Positions 50,754 through 59,304 are shown, counted from the first letter of the stretch. The stretch is 64,000 nt of DNA from an uncultured Eubacteriales bacterium (GCA_934463035.1 CAKSIG010000004.1:134311-198310), one strand, 5' to 3'. Numbers and translations are program-made. The notes: a model not told the origin generated them from the letters alone.

Positions 50754-50789
50754 AAAAAATCCCTAACCATTAATGGTTAGGGATTTTTT
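50754..50789. terminator. 36-bp perfect palindrome, bidirectional terminator next to tRNA-Gly
   Basis: Six A, an 11-bp arm starting TCCCTAACC, then the exact complement and six T. It is symmetric on both strands and lies directly at the 3' side of the minus-strand tRNA-Gly, serving as its terminator. Confidence 0.8.
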
Positions 50790-50791
50790 GG

Positions 50792-50862
50792 AGCGGGTGA
50801 TGGGAATCGAACCCACACGACCAGCTTGGAAGGCTGGGATTCTACCATTGAACTACACCCGC
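50792..50862 (-). tRNA. tRNA-Gly(TCC)
   Basis: On the minus strand the acceptor GCGGGTG pairs with CACCCGC, discriminator T, and CCA is not encoded. The anticodon loop CTTCCAA between the CAGC/GCTG stems gives anticodon TCC. The T-arm has GTGGGTTCGATTCCCAT. Length is 71 nt. Confidence 0.95.
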
Positions 50863-50878
50863 ACTCACGACAAGAATT

Positions 50879-50907
50879 ATTGTAACATAACCCTTGCCGA
50901 TAGTCAA
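50879..50907 (-). promoter_or_regulatory. Promoter of tRNA-Gly
   Basis: Minus strand: TTGACT (50902-50907), 17 bp, TACAAT (50879-50884), about 17 bp before the tRNA 5' end. Confidence 0.75.
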
Positions 50908-50912
50908 GCGTT

Positions 50913-50942
50913 TTTTAGAAAATTTGAGAAAATTTTCTAAAA
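50913..50942 (-). terminator. Terminator of the ispH/S1 gene
   Basis: A perfect 13-bp A/T-rich stem (TTTTAGAAAATTT with complement, loop GAGA) followed on the minus strand by TT; weak in GC but well placed, 10 bp after the stop. Confidence 0.6.
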
Positions 50943-50952
50943 GCTTCAATAA

Positions 50953-53040
50953 TTATTCAGCCGACTCGTCAGTATTTGCTTCTTCGGCAACAGCTTCCTC
51001 TGCGGGAGCGTTTTCTTCGGTTGCCTCATATACTGTTTCCTCTGCATTGAGGTCGGCAGGAGCTTCTTCCTTTTCTTCCTCAGCAGGTTCAAGCAATGCG
51101 CGGATAGAAAGGCTAACACGCTTTTTCTCGCTGTCAACAGCAATTATCTTAGCTTCTACTTCCTGACCTACTGTGAGTTCGTCCTGAGGCTTGGCAATGT
51201 GCTTATTGGCAATCTGAGAAATGTGAATAAGACCGTCAATACCGGGGATTATACGTGCAAACGCACCGTAAGTTGTCATACTTACAATGGTGACCTTTGC
51301 GGTGTCGCCGACCTTGTATGTATTCTCAAAAATTACCCACGGATTATCCTCAGGTTTCTTATATCCGAGAGAGATTTTTCTCTTTTCGGGATCGATAGCC
51401 TTAACGTATACCTCAACGGTATCGCCGACAAGAACGACTTCCGACGGATTTTTAATGCGCTGCCAAGAGAGCTCGGAAATGTGAATCATTCCGTCAGCAC
51501 CGCCGATGTCGACAAATGCGCCGTAGCTTGTAAGCGATTTAACGGTACCTGTGAAACGGTCGCCGACAGCAATATTCTCCCAAACCTTATCCTCGGCTGC
51601 CTTGCGCTGCTCACGAAGTACGCTGCGGATAGAGCCGACCGCTCTGCGGCCTCTGCCGATTTCGATTATACGGAAAGAAACTTCCTTGCCCTTTAAATCA
51701 TCAAGGGATTCTCCTCTTGAAGCAGTAGCCTGTGAAGCGGGAATGAACACTCTTATGTTGTTAGAATAAGCAACAACGCCGCCTTTAATAACTTCCTTAA
51801 CAAAGCCTGTTACAACTTCGCCGGACTCTTTTGCGGCAACTATATTATCCCAACCGGCAATAGCGTCATAGCGGCGCTTTGAAAGCATTGCGGTTCCTTC
51901 CTGGTCGTTAATCTTCATTATTATAAGATTTAGCTTATCATCGACCTTAACTTCTTCTGTCAGCTTAACATCAGGGTCAGAGGAATACTCCCCTGCGGTA
52001 ACGTAGCCTGTAAGACCTCTGCCGATATCAACAGTAATCTCGGTAGGATTAACGGCAATTACCGTTCCGCACACCTTTTGATCGCCCGTTAAATTGCTGA
52101 GAGAAGCCTCAAATGCTTCTTCGTCCGTCATTTCCTCGAAACTTTTTTGAACAGATTCTTTTACCTCCGTCTGTTCTTCAACCGGTTGTAAATTTTCCGA
52201 CATGGTTTTAATAACCTCCTTTATAATACCCGCCGGCGTAGAAGCACCGGCAACCACTCCGACGCGGCCGCATCCATTGAAAACAATGTCCTTTAATTCG
52301 GAAGCATTTTCTATAAGATACGTTTTATCGCAATTTGCCTTACATACGTCAAAGAGCTTTGACGTATTTGAACTGTGCCTGCCCCCGACGACGATCATAA
52401 CATCGTTTTCGGCAGAAAGCTCAGCGGCTTCTTGCTGGCGCATTGAAGTAGCATTACATATTGTATCAAAAATCTCGGCATTTGTACATACTTTTTTTAA
52501 TTTTTTTTGACATTCGTCCCAAATCTCGGCATTAAATGTAGTTTGTGAAACCAATATCACCCTATTTTGGTTAAAATTGTTGTGATTTTTCAACAAATCT
52601 TCCAATTCGTTCAGATTAGCTATCACAAAAACATCACCGAAAACGTGTCCGCAAATACCAATTACCTCTTGGTGGTTGGCGTCGCCGGCAACAATTACCT
52701 TATATCCTTCTCTGCTTTTTTGAGAAACGATATTATGTATTTTTGCGACAAACGGGCAGGTGGCGTCTGCAAAATCGGTATTGTTCATTTTCAATTCGGT
52801 ACAGACGCTGTCCGAAACACCGTGAGAACGAATAACAAGGGTTTCGTTTTGTCCGACCTCGTTGGGTGAATTAACAATTCTTACACCTCTGGCACTTAAT
52901 TCTTCAACCATTTGAGGATTGTGAATTATCGGTCCCAAAGTACAAACCTTTTTCCCGCTTTCAAGAAGTTCATATACCATTTTTACGGCGCGGTTAACGC
53001 CGAAACAAAATCCCGCTGTTTTTGCAAGAGTTATTTTCAA
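50953..53040 (-). CDS. ispH: IspH-ribosomal protein S1 fusion (HMB-PP reductase plus four S1 repeats)
   Basis: 695 residues. Residues 1-285 are IspH, the 4Fe-4S enzyme making isopentenyl and dimethylallyl diphosphate, with the three cluster Cys in AGFCFGVNRAV (12), DATCPFVA (about 95) and ICNATSMRQ (about 197). Residues about 320-640 carry four S1 RNA-binding domains (for example VTSYGAF-like LTSYGAFVDIGGADGMIHISEL). An acidic Glu/Ala tail ends the protein. This fusion is known in Clostridia. It overlaps cmk by 4 bp. Confidence 0.95.
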   Translation of the reverse strand: MKITLAKTAGFCFGVNRAVKMVYELLESGKKVCTLGPIIHNPQMVEELSARGVRIVNSPNEVGQNETLVIRSHGVSDSVCTELKMNNTDFADATCPFVAKIHNIVSQKSREGYKVIVAGDANHQEVIGICGHVFGDVFVIANLNELEDLLKNHNNFNQNRVILVSQTTFNAEIWDECQKKLKKVCTNAEIFDTICNATSMRQQEAAELSAENDVMIVVGGRHSSNTSKLFDVCKANCDKTYLIENASELKDIVFNGCGRVGVVAGASTPAGIIKEVIKTMSENLQPVEEQTEVKESVQKSFEEMTDEEAFEASLSNLTGDQKVCGTVIAVNPTEITVDIGRGLTGYVTAGEYSSDPDVKLTEEVKVDDKLNLIIMKINDQEGTAMLSKRRYDAIAGWDNIVAAKESGEVVTGFVKEVIKGGVVAYSNNIRVFIPASQATASRGESLDDLKGKEVSFRIIEIGRGRRAVGSIRSVLREQRKAAEDKVWENIAVGDRFTGTVKSLTSYGAFVDIGGADGMIHISELSWQRIKNPSEVVLVGDTVEVYVKAIDPEKRKISLGYKKPEDNPWVIFENTYKVGDTAKVTIVSMTTYGAFARIIPGIDGLIHISQIANKHIAKPQDELTVGQEVEAKIIAVDSEKKRVSLSIRALLEPAEEEKEEAPADLNAEETVYEATEENAPAEEAVAEEANTDESAE

Positions 53041-53711
53041 TTCTGTTTTCCAACTCTCTGTGTTACTATTTTTATTATCAAATCGACAGACTGCTCAACA
53101 TTAAGACCCGTTGTGTCAGCAAGAACGGCGTCGTCAGCCTTTTTAAGCGGAGCGACAGCACGGTTCATATCGTTACGGTCTCTTTGTTCAATATCGCCTT
53201 TAACAGCCTCCAATGTTATATTCGGGTCTATTTCTTTTAATTCTCTATATCTTCTGGCTGCGCGCTCCTCCACCGAGGCTGTGAGATAGATTTTAACGTC
53301 TGCATTAGGCAGTACCACCGTGCCGATATCTCTGCCGTCCATAAGAACATTGTTTTCGCGTGCCAACCTGCGTTGCATTTCAAGCAAAAAATCTCTTACC
53401 GCCGGCTTCGCAGAAACCGCAGAAGCCATCATAGACGCCTTTGGGGTTCTTATTTTATCGGAAACGTCCTCGCCGTCCAAAATCACCCTTTGAACTCCGT
53501 CGGTAAACTTGATGTCTATACGGGTATTTTTCAGTACGGAATTTACATCACATTCCAAACTCTCATCATAACCGCTGTTTAAAAATTTAAGTCCGATTGC
53601 GCGGTAAAGGGCACCCGTATCAACATATATATATCCGAGTTTTAATGCCGCCATACGCGAAACTGAGCTTTTGCCTGCTCCCGCAGGACCGTCAATAGCT
53701 ACCGAAATCAT
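53037..53711 (-). CDS. cmk: Cytidylate kinase
   Basis: 224 residues. The P-loop DGPAGAGKSSVSR is at the N-terminus, YVDTGALYRAIGL near residue 31, and DGRDIGTVVLPNADVKIYLTAS near 125; all are CMP-kinase signatures. It phosphorylates CMP/dCMP. It lies between the flavoprotein gene (21 bp) and ispH/S1 (4-bp overlap), a gene order common in Clostridia. Confidence 0.95.
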   Translation of the reverse strand: MISVAIDGPAGAGKSSVSRMAALKLGYIYVDTGALYRAIGLKFLNSGYDESLECDVNSVLKNTRIDIKFTDGVQRVILDGEDVSDKIRTPKASMMASAVSAKPAVRDFLLEMQRRLARENNVLMDGRDIGTVVLPNADVKIYLTASVEERAARRYRELKEIDPNITLEAVKGDIEQRDRNDMNRAVAPLKKADDAVLADTTGLNVEQSVDLIIKIVTQRVGKQN

Positions 53712-53732
53712 TATAAATTACCTCACTTTTAT

Positions 53733-54959
53733 TTATGAATTTATTCCTGCAAGATAACCTGTCGCAAAAGCTATCTGCAAATTAAAACCGCCCGTGTAGG
53801 CGTCAACGTCAATAACCTCACCCGCAAAGAATAACCCGTTAATAAGTTTTGATTCCATCGTTGAGGGATTTATCTCCTTTACGCAAACACCGCCTGCGGT
53901 AATTACAGCTTCTTCTATCGGTCTGAACGAAGTTATATGCATTGTGAAATTCTTGATCGTTCGGCACAGCCTTGACCGTTCTTCACGGCTGATTTGATTA
54001 ACTTTTTTGTCAGGCTCAATGCAGGAAAGCGAAACAACCGTGGGAATAATGCTTTTCGGCAACAATTTATCAAGCGAATTGGAAAAATCTTTGTTTTGCT
54101 CCTCTGAAAAATCACGTTGTATTCTTCGGTCAAGCTGTTCCGTTGTCAGCGCAGGCTTCAAATCCACAACGGCAGTATAACTTTTTTTACCCATATTGCG
54201 TATATGTGCCGAAGCGCTTAATACAAGCGGACCTGAAATCCCGAAATGTGTAAACAGCATTTCACCCAGCTCGGAAAAGATAGGCTTGCTTTTCTCCCCC
54301 TCATAAACCGAAAGGGTTATATTTTTCAAAGAAAGTCCCGAAAGTTTAGTACAAAAACCTTCGTGTATTTCAAGCGGCACAAGCGACGGACGTATTTCTT
54401 TAACAGTATGCCCCAATTCAGCCGCCATTATATATCCATCGCCTGTGGAACCTGTAAGAGGATACGACTTTCCGCCCGTAGCGATTATAACGCTGTCGGC
54501 AGATATCGTTTCACCGTCGTCAAGCTCAACTCCCGTCACATTTCCGCCGTCAATTAAGACCCGTCTTACACGGTTGTGAATAATCTTAACGCCGTTATTT
54601 TTTGCGCCCTTTACAAGCGCGTCAACAATATCGCAAGCCTTATCGGAAATCGGGAATACACGGTTTCCGCGTTCGGTTTTTAAAGGTACGCAGAGTTTTT
54701 CAAAAAGCTCCATAGTCTTATCGGAACCAAATTGAGAAAAAGCAGAGTAAAGGAATTTTCCGTTGCCCGGGGTATTCGCTATAAGCGTATCAAAGGAACA
54801 GTTGTTAGTCACGTTGCATCTTCCCTTGCCTGTTATCATGAGCTTTCTGGCAGGTTTTTCATTTTTTTCAATTACTGTGACCTGATTATTATTTAAGGCG
54901 GCGTAATAAGCCGCTGTCAAACCCGACGCGCCCGCGCCGATTACAACAACACGTTTCAT
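53733..54959 (-). CDS. HI0933-family NAD(P)/FAD-dependent oxidoreductase
   Basis: 408 residues. The N-terminal dinucleotide-binding motif VIGAGASGLTAAYYAA is followed by KPARKLMITGKGRCNVTN, typical of the HI0933/BaiN-like flavoprotein family, and the C-terminal GLFFAGEVIDVDAYTGGFNLQIA closes the FAD site. The physiological substrate of the conserved operon version is unclear; one relative (BaiN) acts on bile acids. It is the first gene of the flavoprotein-cmk-ispH operon. The structured repeat copy A begins 13 bp upstream of its start codon. Confidence 0.9.
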   Translation of the reverse strand: MKRVVVIGAGASGLTAAYYAALNNNQVTVIEKNEKPARKLMITGKGRCNVTNNCSFDTLIANTPGNGKFLYSAFSQFGSDKTMELFEKLCVPLKTERGNRVFPISDKACDIVDALVKGAKNNGVKIIHNRVRRVLIDGGNVTGVELDDGETISADSVIIATGGKSYPLTGSTGDGYIMAAELGHTVKEIRPSLVPLEIHEGFCTKLSGLSLKNITLSVYEGEKSKPIFSELGEMLFTHFGISGPLVLSASAHIRNMGKKSYTAVVDLKPALTTEQLDRRIQRDFSEEQNKDFSNSLDKLLPKSIIPTVVSLSCIEPDKKVNQISREERSRLCRTIKNFTMHITSFRPIEEAVITAGGVCVKEINPSTMESKLINGLFFAGEVIDVDAYTGGFNLQIAFATGYLAGINS

Positions 54960-54972
54960 ACTCTGCTCCCTA

Positions 54973-55244
54973 GTGTGACAGGTCTTGAACCTGCCGCGGT
55001 TTCGCTCGCCGCCTTTTGATTGCGGCTTTGCGTTTATTTTTGCAAGGCGTCAGCCTTGCTGCAAATTTCTCGCTTCGCCGAATTAAAAAATCGGCGGCAG
55101 AAACTTTTAACCTACCGAAACTGAAAATTTTGTTATAAGACGAAGCCGATAAAACGAAGGAATACTTCCGTATTTCAAGTTTTGAGGCAATGTATCATAC
55201 AAAATTTTGTTTCGTAGGCGTAACAGGTTCGAGTCCTGTCACAC
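54973..55244 (+). repeat. Structured intergenic repeat, copy A
   Basis: A 272-bp element bounded by perfectly paired 10-bp ends (GTGTGACAGG at 54973-54982, CCTGTCACAC at 55235-55244), extended by TGAACCTG with CAGGTTCG. Internal hairpins are GCAAGGC-GTCA-GCCTTGC (55042-55059) and CGCCGA/TCGGCG (55076-55096). The 3' end ACAGGTTCGAGTCCTGT looks like a tRNA T-arm, but no anticodon or D-arm is present. It shares core sequence and fold with copy B at 22759-23021, and both run toward the next gene, ending about 115 bp before its start. No plausible gene is inside. Confidence 0.75.
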
Positions 55245-55307
55245 CAAGCGAATGGTATTAAAAAGATTTTAGCACATATCCTCCGTTATGTCAAACAAGC
55301 ACGGTAC

Positions 55308-55335
55308 TTGACTTAAAGACGATTTTCCTTATAAT
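55308..55335 (+). promoter_or_regulatory. Promoter of the SDR gene
   Basis: TTGACT (55308-55313), 16 bp, TATAAT (55330-55335), 24 bp before the start codon at 55360; the structured repeat lies upstream of it and is not in this transcript. Confidence 0.7.
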
Positions 55336-55359
55336 AATTATATAAAGGATGTGGTACTA

Positions 55360-56118
55360 ATGAAAATAGCAGTAATTACGGGTGCGTCTTCGGGACTCGG
55401 CAAGGAATATGCGATTGCGGTTGATAAAATGCGCGCCGATATTGACGAGATATGGCTGATAGCGCGCAGAAAGGAGAAGTTGGAGGAACTTGCCAAGGGC
55501 TTAAAAACCAATGTTCGCTGCGTTTCTATTGATATAACCGACAGCGAATGTCTTAATAAGTATTCGGAATTGTTAAAACAAAATGCAGCTGATGTAAAAT
55601 TATTGATCAATAACGCCGGCTTCGGCAAGCTCGGCGATTTCGACAAACTCGACGCGGCTGACAATACGGGTATGGTCAGACTTAACTGCGAAGCTCTTAC
55701 CGCTATGACCTCGCTTACTTTGCCGTTTATGAGCGAAAACTCTGAAATAATCAATACCTGTTCGATTGCCGCCTTTGCTCCGAACACGCGTATGGCTGTT
55801 TACTGTTCAACAAAGGCGTATGTGTTAAGTCTTTCAAAGGCATTAAGGAGCGAATTGAAAAAACGTAAAATCAACGTTTTGGCTGTCTGCCCGGGTCCTA
55901 TGGACACAGAATTTCTTCCGCTTGCAGGAATTGCGCCAGGTTCAAGCCACACGTTTGATACTCTGCCACGCGTTAATCCGAAAATTATGGCGGAAAAATC
56001 ATTAAAAGCCTCAAAATCTGGCAAGGGCGTATATACTAATCTTTTATTTTATAAATTTTACCGTGTTATTGCCAAGGTATTGCCGCATAGTATTGTTATG
56101 AAGATGTGCGGAGCATAA
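55360..56118 (+). CDS. Short-chain dehydrogenase/reductase
   Basis: 252 residues from the ATG 10 nt after AAAGGA; a GTG 9 bp upstream is too close to the SD. The TGASSGLGKEYA motif binds NADP. NNAGFG lies near residue 85, and the catalytic Ser-Tyr-Lys are in INTCSIAAF and YCSTKAYVLSLS (Tyr about residue 148). CPGPMDTEFL follows. The class is 'classical' SDR of the YqjQ/DltE-like type; the substrate is not evident. It is a single gene with its own promoter. Confidence 0.9.
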   Translation: MKIAVITGASSGLGKEYAIAVDKMRADIDEIWLIARRKEKLEELAKGLKTNVRCVSIDITDSECLNKYSELLKQNAADVKLLINNAGFGKLGDFDKLDAADNTGMVRLNCEALTAMTSLTLPFMSENSEIINTCSIAAFAPNTRMAVYCSTKAYVLSLSKALRSELKKRKINVLAVCPGPMDTEFLPLAGIAPGSSHTFDTLPRVNPKIMAEKSLKASKSGKGVYTNLLFYKFYRVIAKVLPHSIVMKMCGA

Positions 56119-56124
56119 AAGTAC

Positions 56125-56282
56125 TTGATTTTTTTAACAAGTTCGGTTATAATGTCTTTTGTTAAAAGGGAGTAGTTATAATCGTGCTGTCAACATTCCT
56201 CGGCTATGCCGATGGCTGCACGCCCTGAAAGGGAACAAGACTTTTAGCGTCGTTTTGTCGGCGCGGAAAGTCTTGTTTTTTT
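56125..56282 (+). ncRNA. yybP-ykoY-type Mn2+ riboswitch with promoter and terminator
   Basis: Promoter TTGATT (56125-56130), 17 bp, TATAAT (56148-56153). The aptamer runs about 56163-56245. AAAAGGGAGTAGT at the 5' side pairs with AACAAGACTTTT at the 3' side (P1). GTGCTGTCAAC...GCTGCAC forms an inner helix, and CCCTGAAAGGG is a hairpin just before the 3' strand, as in the known Mn2+ riboswitch. The 3' P1 strand CAAGACTTT is also the 5' arm of a terminator (CAAGACTTT...GAAAGTCTTG then seven T, to 56282). Mn2+ binding should therefore favour read-through into the antiporter gene. Confidence 0.82.
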
Positions 56283-56324
56283 AGCCTTGTTGACTATATG
56301 ACAAAAAAGGAATTGGTGATTAAT

Positions 56325-57308
56325 ATGTTTTCAGTTGTAGGTTGGCCTATGTGGGCTTTGATTTTGCTGTTTATTGCAGGTCTTGTGCTGATCGTAAAGG
56401 GCGGGGATCTGTTTGTAGACGCCGCAACCTGGATGGCTGAGGTTTCGGGTATACCGCATTTTATTATCGGCGCAACCGTTGTCAGTCTTGCCACTACCCT
56501 GCCCGAGCTTATTGTGTCCTGTTTCGGTGCCGCCAGAGGTGAAAACGCCATTGCAATCGGCAACGCAGTCGGTTCGGTTACCGCAAATACGGGACTTATA
56601 ATGGCAATTTCAATAATTTGTATTCCCCACATCGTCAACCGCAGTCAGTACGCCTTCAAATCTATTTTACTGATAATAGCAACGGTTATTTTATACCTGT
56701 CGTCATTCGGAAAAAGTTTTTCATTAATAGGCAGTATTTTACTTATAGCAGTTTTCATAATTGCAACCTACGAGAGTATTAAAAGCGCCAAAAAAGAATC
56801 AACCGTTTCCGAAAAGGTTTCATTTAAAAAGAGCGACATACCGTTAAATATCGGCAAATTCGTAATAGGCGCCGCAGGCATTGTAATAGGCGCTGATTTT
56901 TTGGTAAGCTCCGCTACGGAAATTGCTGTTGTAAGCGGTGTTTCACAGGCGGTTATTTCCGCAACCATAGTTGCAGTTGGCACGTCTTTGCCCGAACTAG
57001 TCACAACAATTACCGCTATTTCCAAAAAGCAGTCCTCCCTGTCTGTCGGCAATATTATAGGCGCTAATCTTATTGATATTGCTATAATCCTGCCTATCTG
57101 TTCATTTGTTTCAACGGGCAGTCTTACCGCTTGCGCACAGAACCTGATTTTGGACATCCCCGTTTGTCTGCTTATTATGACAATGGCGATAATCCCGATG
57201 CTGATAAAGGGTAAGTTCACACGCGCGCAGGGTGTAATTATGTTGATAGTTTACCTTGCCTATGTCGGATACATCTCATTCTTTAACCCATTCCCCACCG
57301 TTTTATAA
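56325..57308 (+). CDS. CaCA-family cation antiporter (YrbG-like), riboswitch controlled
   Basis: 327 residues from the ATG with GGTGAT upstream; an earlier ATG at 56298 has no SD. There are two inverted halves, each with the alpha-repeat signature: GATVVSLATTLPELIVSC (about residues 55-72) and ATIVAVGTSLPELVTTI (about 216-233), in ten or eleven membrane spans. The family exchanges Ca2+ or other divalent cations for Na+/H+. Because the leader is a Mn2+ riboswitch, export of Mn2+ is the likely role here (inference). Confidence 0.9.
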   Translation: MFSVVGWPMWALILLFIAGLVLIVKGGDLFVDAATWMAEVSGIPHFIIGATVVSLATTLPELIVSCFGAARGENAIAIGNAVGSVTANTGLIMAISIICIPHIVNRSQYAFKSILLIIATVILYLSSFGKSFSLIGSILLIAVFIIATYESIKSAKKESTVSEKVSFKKSDIPLNIGKFVIGAAGIVIGADFLVSSATEIAVVSGVSQAVISATIVAVGTSLPELVTTITAISKKQSSLSVGNIIGANLIDIAIILPICSFVSTGSLTACAQNLILDIPVCLLIMTMAIIPMLIKGKFTRAQGVIMLIVYLAYVGYISFFNPFPTVL

Positions 57309-57327
57309 TTATATAGTTAATACACGC

Positions 57328-57360
57328 AAAAACACCGCTGATTTTCATCAGCGGTGTTTT
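57328..57360 (+). terminator. Terminator of the antiporter gene
   Basis: A 14-bp perfect stem (AAAACACCGCTGAT with complement), 4-nt loop and a T-run; symmetric A/T flanks allow it to act also for the convergent minus-strand gene. Confidence 0.9.
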
Positions 57361-57444
57361 TATTATATAGATACATTATTAAATCTACATAATACCAATA
57401 AAACAACATTTACCTAATCCATTAACAATACCATAAATTTAACT

Positions 57445-58110
57445 TTATATAAACCAGGTTTCAATGTTCTTGACATTTGCAAATTTTTGAAAATCAGCAC
57501 TTGCTTTATCCAATAAAGCCTGAATGTCAATATTATTTTCAAAACAGTAAATTACAACAAGGACATCTTTGGTCTGTTCTGTCACCATTGCGCGCGTTGA
57601 ATCAGACATAGAACTGCCAAATATGCCTTTATCATCTGCAAGGACCAGCATATTTTCCATATCTAAAAAATCCTTGCCAATGCCCATATATCCTTCGCCT
57701 TTTTCGGCCTTTCTTAATGTGATTGTCCCCTGCGTATGTGCCAAATCATACGATCCGACCGATATTCCGCTTTCAATAGAAATAAGATTGTTTACATCAA
57801 CCACAGAATTGATATGATATAAATCATCGCCGCGACGTATTCTTCGTAAAAGTGCCTCCGATGAAACTCGGTATCTTCCAGGATTTCTTCCGAACGCCTT
57901 ATACGCTGCACGGCTTCCCCTGACACCGGGAATATCATGCCATTCTTTTCCCTCAATTGCGTTTCTTATTTGCGGTTCAACTTTATTATTCATATATTCC
58001 CAAAAGCTGTTATCTGATTCTTTTACTTCGGCCTTAAATCGAAGAAGACCTAAGCGAATATCAGAATAGATTTCATAGAGTCTATTATCTATTATTACAT
58101 CATATTTCAT
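57445..58110 (-). CDS. B3/B4 domain protein (PheRS beta-like editing fold)
   Basis: 221 residues. The segment IPGVRGSRAAYKAFGRNPGRYRVSSEALLRRI (read in pieces, about 63-94) and INSVVDVNNLISIESGISVGSYD (about 100-122) match the B3/B4 tRNA-binding/editing domain found free-standing in many Firmicutes. It may hydrolyse mischarged aminoacyl-tRNA or modified amino acids, but the substrate is unproven. It is a single gene convergent with the antiporter gene. Confidence 0.85.
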   Translation of the reverse strand: MKYDVIIDNRLYEIYSDIRLGLLRFKAEVKESDNSFWEYMNNKVEPQIRNAIEGKEWHDIPGVRGSRAAYKAFGRNPGRYRVSSEALLRRIRRGDDLYHINSVVDVNNLISIESGISVGSYDLAHTQGTITLRKAEKGEGYMGIGKDFLDMENMLVLADDKGIFGSSMSDSTRAMVTEQTKDVLVVIYCFENNIDIQALLDKASADFQKFANVKNIETWFI

Positions 58111-58239
58111 AATGTGTACCCCCCATACAAATTACGATTTATTATTTTCCATTTTAATATACTGCTTCGCTACAAAAGAAAAAAGAAGTATTCAAACTTC
58201 TTACGAAATCTAAATACTTCTCCAAGTCTCCCGCAAAAA

Positions 58240-58638
58240 CTAACGTTTTGAGAACTGCGGTGCGCGGCGTGCGCCTTTGAGACCGTACTTCTTTCTTTCT
58301 TTCATACGCGGATCGCGTGTGAGCAAACCTGCTTTTTTAAGCTCGGTTCTAAGCTCTGCATCATACTGCAAAAGAGCGCGGGCAATACCGTGACGGATAG
58401 CACCTGCCTGACCGGTAACACCGCCGCCGTTTACACGGCAAACGATATCAAACTTATCGGCTGTGCCTGTTAAAGTGAGTGGCTGGCGAACGATAAGTTT
58501 AAGGGTTTCAAGACCGAAATAATCGTCTATATCCCTGTCATTAATGGTAACTTTTCCTGTACCGTTATAAACACGAACACGGGCAACAGAACTTTTTCTT
58601 CTGCCTGTTCCGTAGAAATAAGGCTTTCCTTCAAACAT
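58240..58638 (-). CDS. rpsI: 30S ribosomal protein S9
   Basis: 132 residues starting YFYGTGRRKSSVARVRVYNG, containing VNGGGVTGQAGAIRHGIARAL, and ending RRAPQFSKR with the conserved C-terminal Lys-Arg that reaches the P site. It follows rplM by 17 bp. Confidence 0.97.
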   Translation of the reverse strand: MFEGKPYFYGTGRRKSSVARVRVYNGTGKVTINDRDIDDYFGLETLKLIVRQPLTLTGTADKFDIVCRVNGGGVTGQAGAIRHGIARALLQYDAELRTELKKAGLLTRDPRMKERKKYGLKGARRAPQFSKR

Positions 58639-58655
58639 TGTTTCTGTCTCCCTTC

Positions 58656-59084
58656 TTAAAATTCGAGCTTTTCGGGCTTCTGAGCTACCTGTGCGTATTC
58701 AGCACCTTTATAGATGTGAAGACGTGTAAGAGCTTTTCTGCCGATTGTAGTATCGGGAACCATTCCCTTTACCGCGAGTTCAACAGCAAGTTCGGGGCGG
58801 GTGTTCATAAGGGTTGAATACTTAACCTCTTTGAGACCGCCGATATAACCTGTGTGACGGCGATAATACTTGTTTTCAAGTTTTTTGCCTGTTAATACTG
58901 CTTTTTCAGCGTTGATAACGATAACATGGTCACCGCAGTCAACATGCGGGGTAAATTCGGGCTTTAACTTACCGCGGAGAATATCAGCAACCTTGGTTGC
59001 AGTACGACCGAGCGGTCTGTCAGCAGCGTCGATAATATACCATTTGCGCTGAATTTCAGCAGGTTTTGCCATAAATGTAGACAT
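58656..59084 (-). CDS. rplM: 50S ribosomal protein L13
   Basis: 142 residues with WYIIDAADRPLGRTATKVADIL near the N-terminus and the conserved GDHVIVINAEKAVLTGKK. The start ATG has GGAGG upstream. It is the first gene of rplM-rpsI, the standard arrangement. Confidence 0.97.
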   Translation of the reverse strand: MSTFMAKPAEIQRKWYIIDAADRPLGRTATKVADILRGKLKPEFTPHVDCGDHVIVINAEKAVLTGKKLENKYYRRHTGYIGGLKEVKYSTLMNTRPELAVELAVKGMVPDTTIGRKALTRLHIYKGAEYAQVAQKPEKLEF

Positions 59085-59126
59085 AAATGTAAACCTCCAA
59101 AATTTTTCAATTTATTTAGCCTGAAT

Positions 59127-59155
59127 ATAATACCACAACACGGCAGCAATGTCAA
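59127..59155 (-). promoter_or_regulatory. Promoter of rplM-rpsI
   Basis: Minus strand: TTGACA (59150-59155), 17 bp, TATTAT (59127-59132); leader of about 35 nt with no obvious L13 autoregulatory structure. Confidence 0.8.
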
Positions 59156-59260
59156 TACGAAAATTTCAAAATTTTAATTTAAAAAGCGAAATCTCTGTTT
59201 TTCTCTTTTTTTCTTTAAAATGCTCGCGTATTCTCATTTGCGAATCACAAAATTTATTTA

Positions 59261-59295
59261 TAAAAAAACGGAAACATTTAAAAAAATGCTTCCGT
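59261..59295 (-). terminator. Terminator of the malQ operon
   Basis: ACGGAAGCATTT and AAATGTTTCCGT pair on the minus strand (one G-U), followed by seven T; it lies 10-40 bp after the malQ stop. Confidence 0.88.
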
Positions 59296-59304
59296 CATAT
59301 CATT

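Noticed and set aside
54973..55244. A tRNA gene suggested by the T-arm-like 3' end
   Set aside because: No anticodon stem-loop or D-arm lies at the right distance, and the matching 5' end pairs over the whole T-arm-like segment. It is part of the repeat's terminal helix.
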